Below, piece by piece: positions 51,952-52,912 of a stretch of 52,912 nt of DNA. Position numbers and translations under genes: made by a program. Below the pieces are notes generated by a model, which saw only the letters and a program-made list of their open reading frames with translations, was not told the DNA's origin and made no database searches. The stretch's first letter is position 1. Every line of letters begins with the position of its first letter. Origin of the DNA: Actinomycetota bacterium (lineage in GTDB: Bacteria; Actinomycetota; Acidimicrobiia; Acidimicrobiales; Ilumatobacteraceae); the NCBI GenBank assembly GCA_027731085.1, contig JAQCDG010000002.1, forward strand, positions 1-52,912, read 5' to 3'.

Positions 51952-52673
51952 TTAGTTTTTAGATTAGTTTTTAGATTAGTTTTCAGCCACGGCACATAGT
52001 TGGGCATAAACGCCCACGAAGTGCGATGAATCGCCGATGGACCGTAGCCCTGTAACGCGGCGCGATGCTTCGGGCACGGGTAACCCTTGTTCGTATCAAA
52101 ATGCCATTGCGGATAATCACGTGCGAGCGAGCGCATCATGCGATCGCGTGAAACTTTCGCCAAGACTGAGGCTGCAGCCACCGATACACAATCGGCATCA
52201 GCTTTGACTTCGAGCATCACTTCGTGTGCGTGTGGCGAGACAAAATCCCAGCGGCCGTCAACAATTGCTGCGTCGACTCTCGCGCCATCAACACTCGCGA
52301 CATCAACACTCGCACCGGCGAGTGCTGCAAAGCCACGAGCCGTGGCCAGGCGTTGTGCCGCAACCATGCCAAGTTGGTCGCACTCGAGCGCGCTCGCCGC
52401 GCCGATCGACCATCGCAGACATTTCGCTGCAACTTGCTCGAACATCTCTTCGCGCTGCATCTCAGAAAGTTGTTTCGAATCACGCACACCGCCCAGCAAC
52501 ACTGCAGGCTCGTCAGAAAAGACCATTTCGCGACTCAACATCGCAATACCGATTACGAGTGGCCCAGCCCAACTGCCTTTGCCCACTTCGTCAATGCCGA
52601 TGATTGTTTTCGCACCACGACCAAATAGCGACTGCTCTCGCGTCGTGTTTGGCCATGGCTTGATTTTCCGCAT
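51948..52673 (-). CDS. rnhB: Ribonuclease HII
   Basis: 241 aa from ATG 52673; GTG 52679 is also possible. Catalytic acids: IGIDEVGKGSWAGPL (the D-E-V-G motif), DSKQLS, and the later Asp in VKADADCVSVAAASVLAK. Removes RNA primers and misincorporated ribonucleotides. The C-terminus ends in three L-K-T-N repeats from a 12-bp DNA tandem repeat. The stop overlaps the convergent acyl-CoA dehydrogenase stop. Confidence 0.95.
   Translation of the reverse strand: MRKIKPWPNTTREQSLFGRGAKTIIGIDEVGKGSWAGPLVIGIAMLSREMVFSDEPAVLLGGVRDSKQLSEMQREEMFEQVAAKCLRWSIGAASALECDQLGMVAAQRLATARGFAALAGASVDVASVDGARVDAAIVDGRWDFVSPHAHEVMLEVKADADCVSVAAASVLAKVSRDRMMRSLARDYPQWHFDTNKGYPCPKHRAALQGYGPSAIHRTSWAFMPNYVPWLKTNLKTNLKTN
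51951..51986. repeat. 12-bp tandem repeat, three copies, encoding the RNase HII C-terminus
   Basis: ATTAGTTTTTAG occurs twice exactly and a third time as ATTAGTTTTCAG. On the minus strand it adds three L-K-T-N units to the end of RNase HII. It lies directly after the acyl-CoA dehydrogenase stop. Confidence 0.9.
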
Positions 52674-52692
52674 TAACACGTTTCAGCGCGAG

Positions 52693-52912
52693 TCAGCACA
52701 AATGCACGCTGGCCGGCGATGAACTGAACTCACCGACCTTAAACCACATTTCGTCACGCAATAGTTTTTCGGCCGCTTCAGGCGTCACCGCAGCCAACAA
52801 CCCGCCACTCGTTTGCGGATCCATGCACAACGCAACAGACGAGTCATCAGTTGTCGTGGCATCAAAACTGAAATGCTCGGCAACATAAGCACGATTGCGC
52901 GGGTCGCCACCC
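52693..52912 (-). CDS. selD: Selenide, water dikinase, C-terminal part (cut by window edge)
   Basis: The last 73 codons of a gene whose start lies beyond the right edge. The hallmark DPQTSGGLL and the preceding GGDPRNRAYV and C-terminal VGEFSS-x-S match SelD/PurM-fold selenophosphate synthases. It makes selenophosphate from selenide and ATP for selenocysteine or selenouridine. The stop is 20 bases before rnhB on the same strand. No other selenium gene is visible in this window. Confidence 0.85.
   Translation of the reverse strand, partial: GGDPRNRAYVAEHFSFDATTTDDSSVALCMDPQTSGGLLAAVTPEAAEKLLRDEMWFKVGEFSSSPASVHLC

Noticed and set aside
52438-52452. GAACATCTCTTC resembling an SOS box
   Set aside because: Right half is CTTC and it lies inside rnhB; not a promoter position.

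Overview
The window looks like chromosome from a high-coding-density actinobacterium, most plausibly an Acidimicrobiia-type lineage of moderate GC (that rank is inference). Supporting signs are small families typical of Actinomycetota (DUF3499, DUF3039, FmdB-type zinc ribbon, Trm112-like), coenzyme F420 genes (cofD-cofE), a Mycobacterium-style SOS box (GAAC-N4-GTTC) in front of imuA' and dnaE2, a Stf0-type sulfotransferase, and many start codons placed 6-7 nt after a -10-like hexamer, as in leaderless actinobacterial mRNAs. I saw no rRNA, tRNA, CRISPR, IS element or prophage, and no gap over about 120 bases lacks a gene.

Layout: (1) 1-5664, minus strand: a translationally coupled catabolic operon (PuuC-like aldehyde dehydrogenase, 3-hydroxyisobutyrate-dehydrogenase family, class II aldolase, Zn alcohol dehydrogenase, enolase-superfamily dehydratase, and the N-terminus of an MFS transporter running off the left edge). 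(2) 5737-8277, plus strand: Stf0 sulfotransferase, menB, SpoU rRNA methyltransferase. (3) 15708-8298, minus strand: comF, secA, prfB, ftsE, ftsX, enoyl-CoA hydratase, truncated haemoglobin lacking a normal start codon. (4) 15758-22882: YczE-like membrane protein, then minus-strand manB, Trm112-like, ahcY, a GT-C-like membrane protein, CPBP protease and DUF3499. (5) ftsH at 22990-24996. (6) 25002-42295: a large surface-polysaccharide region (GT2-membrane fusion, secreted DUF5719-like protein, thioredoxin-like protein, flippase, gmd, sugar-1-phosphate nucleotidyltransferase, three GT4 enzymes, fcl) with cofD-cofE embedded. (7) 42319-43983: small conserved genes and a LysE exporter. (8) 50050-43966, minus strand: SOS mutasome imuA', imuB, a Nudix hydrolase, dnaE2. 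(9) 50149-52912: Nfu-N-domain protein, acyl-CoA dehydrogenase, rnhB and the C-terminal part of selD at the right edge.

How the genes fit together: manB, the nucleotidyltransferase, gmd and fcl give mannose-6-P to GDP-mannose to GDP-L-fucose, feeding the adjacent glycosyltransferases and flippase. The DNA-damage genes form two LexA units with an identical 17-bp operator core placed just upstream of a -10 and a leaderless start. The left operon has the enzyme set expected for dehydrating a sugar acid, cleaving it by aldolase and oxidising or reducing the products; the substrate is not identifiable from sequence. The most notable oddities are the loss of the catalytic triad in the SDR at 34356-35279, the missing canonical start of the truncated haemoglobin, the Nudix gene inside the mutasome, and the Gly at a metal-ligand position of the enolase-superfamily enzyme.
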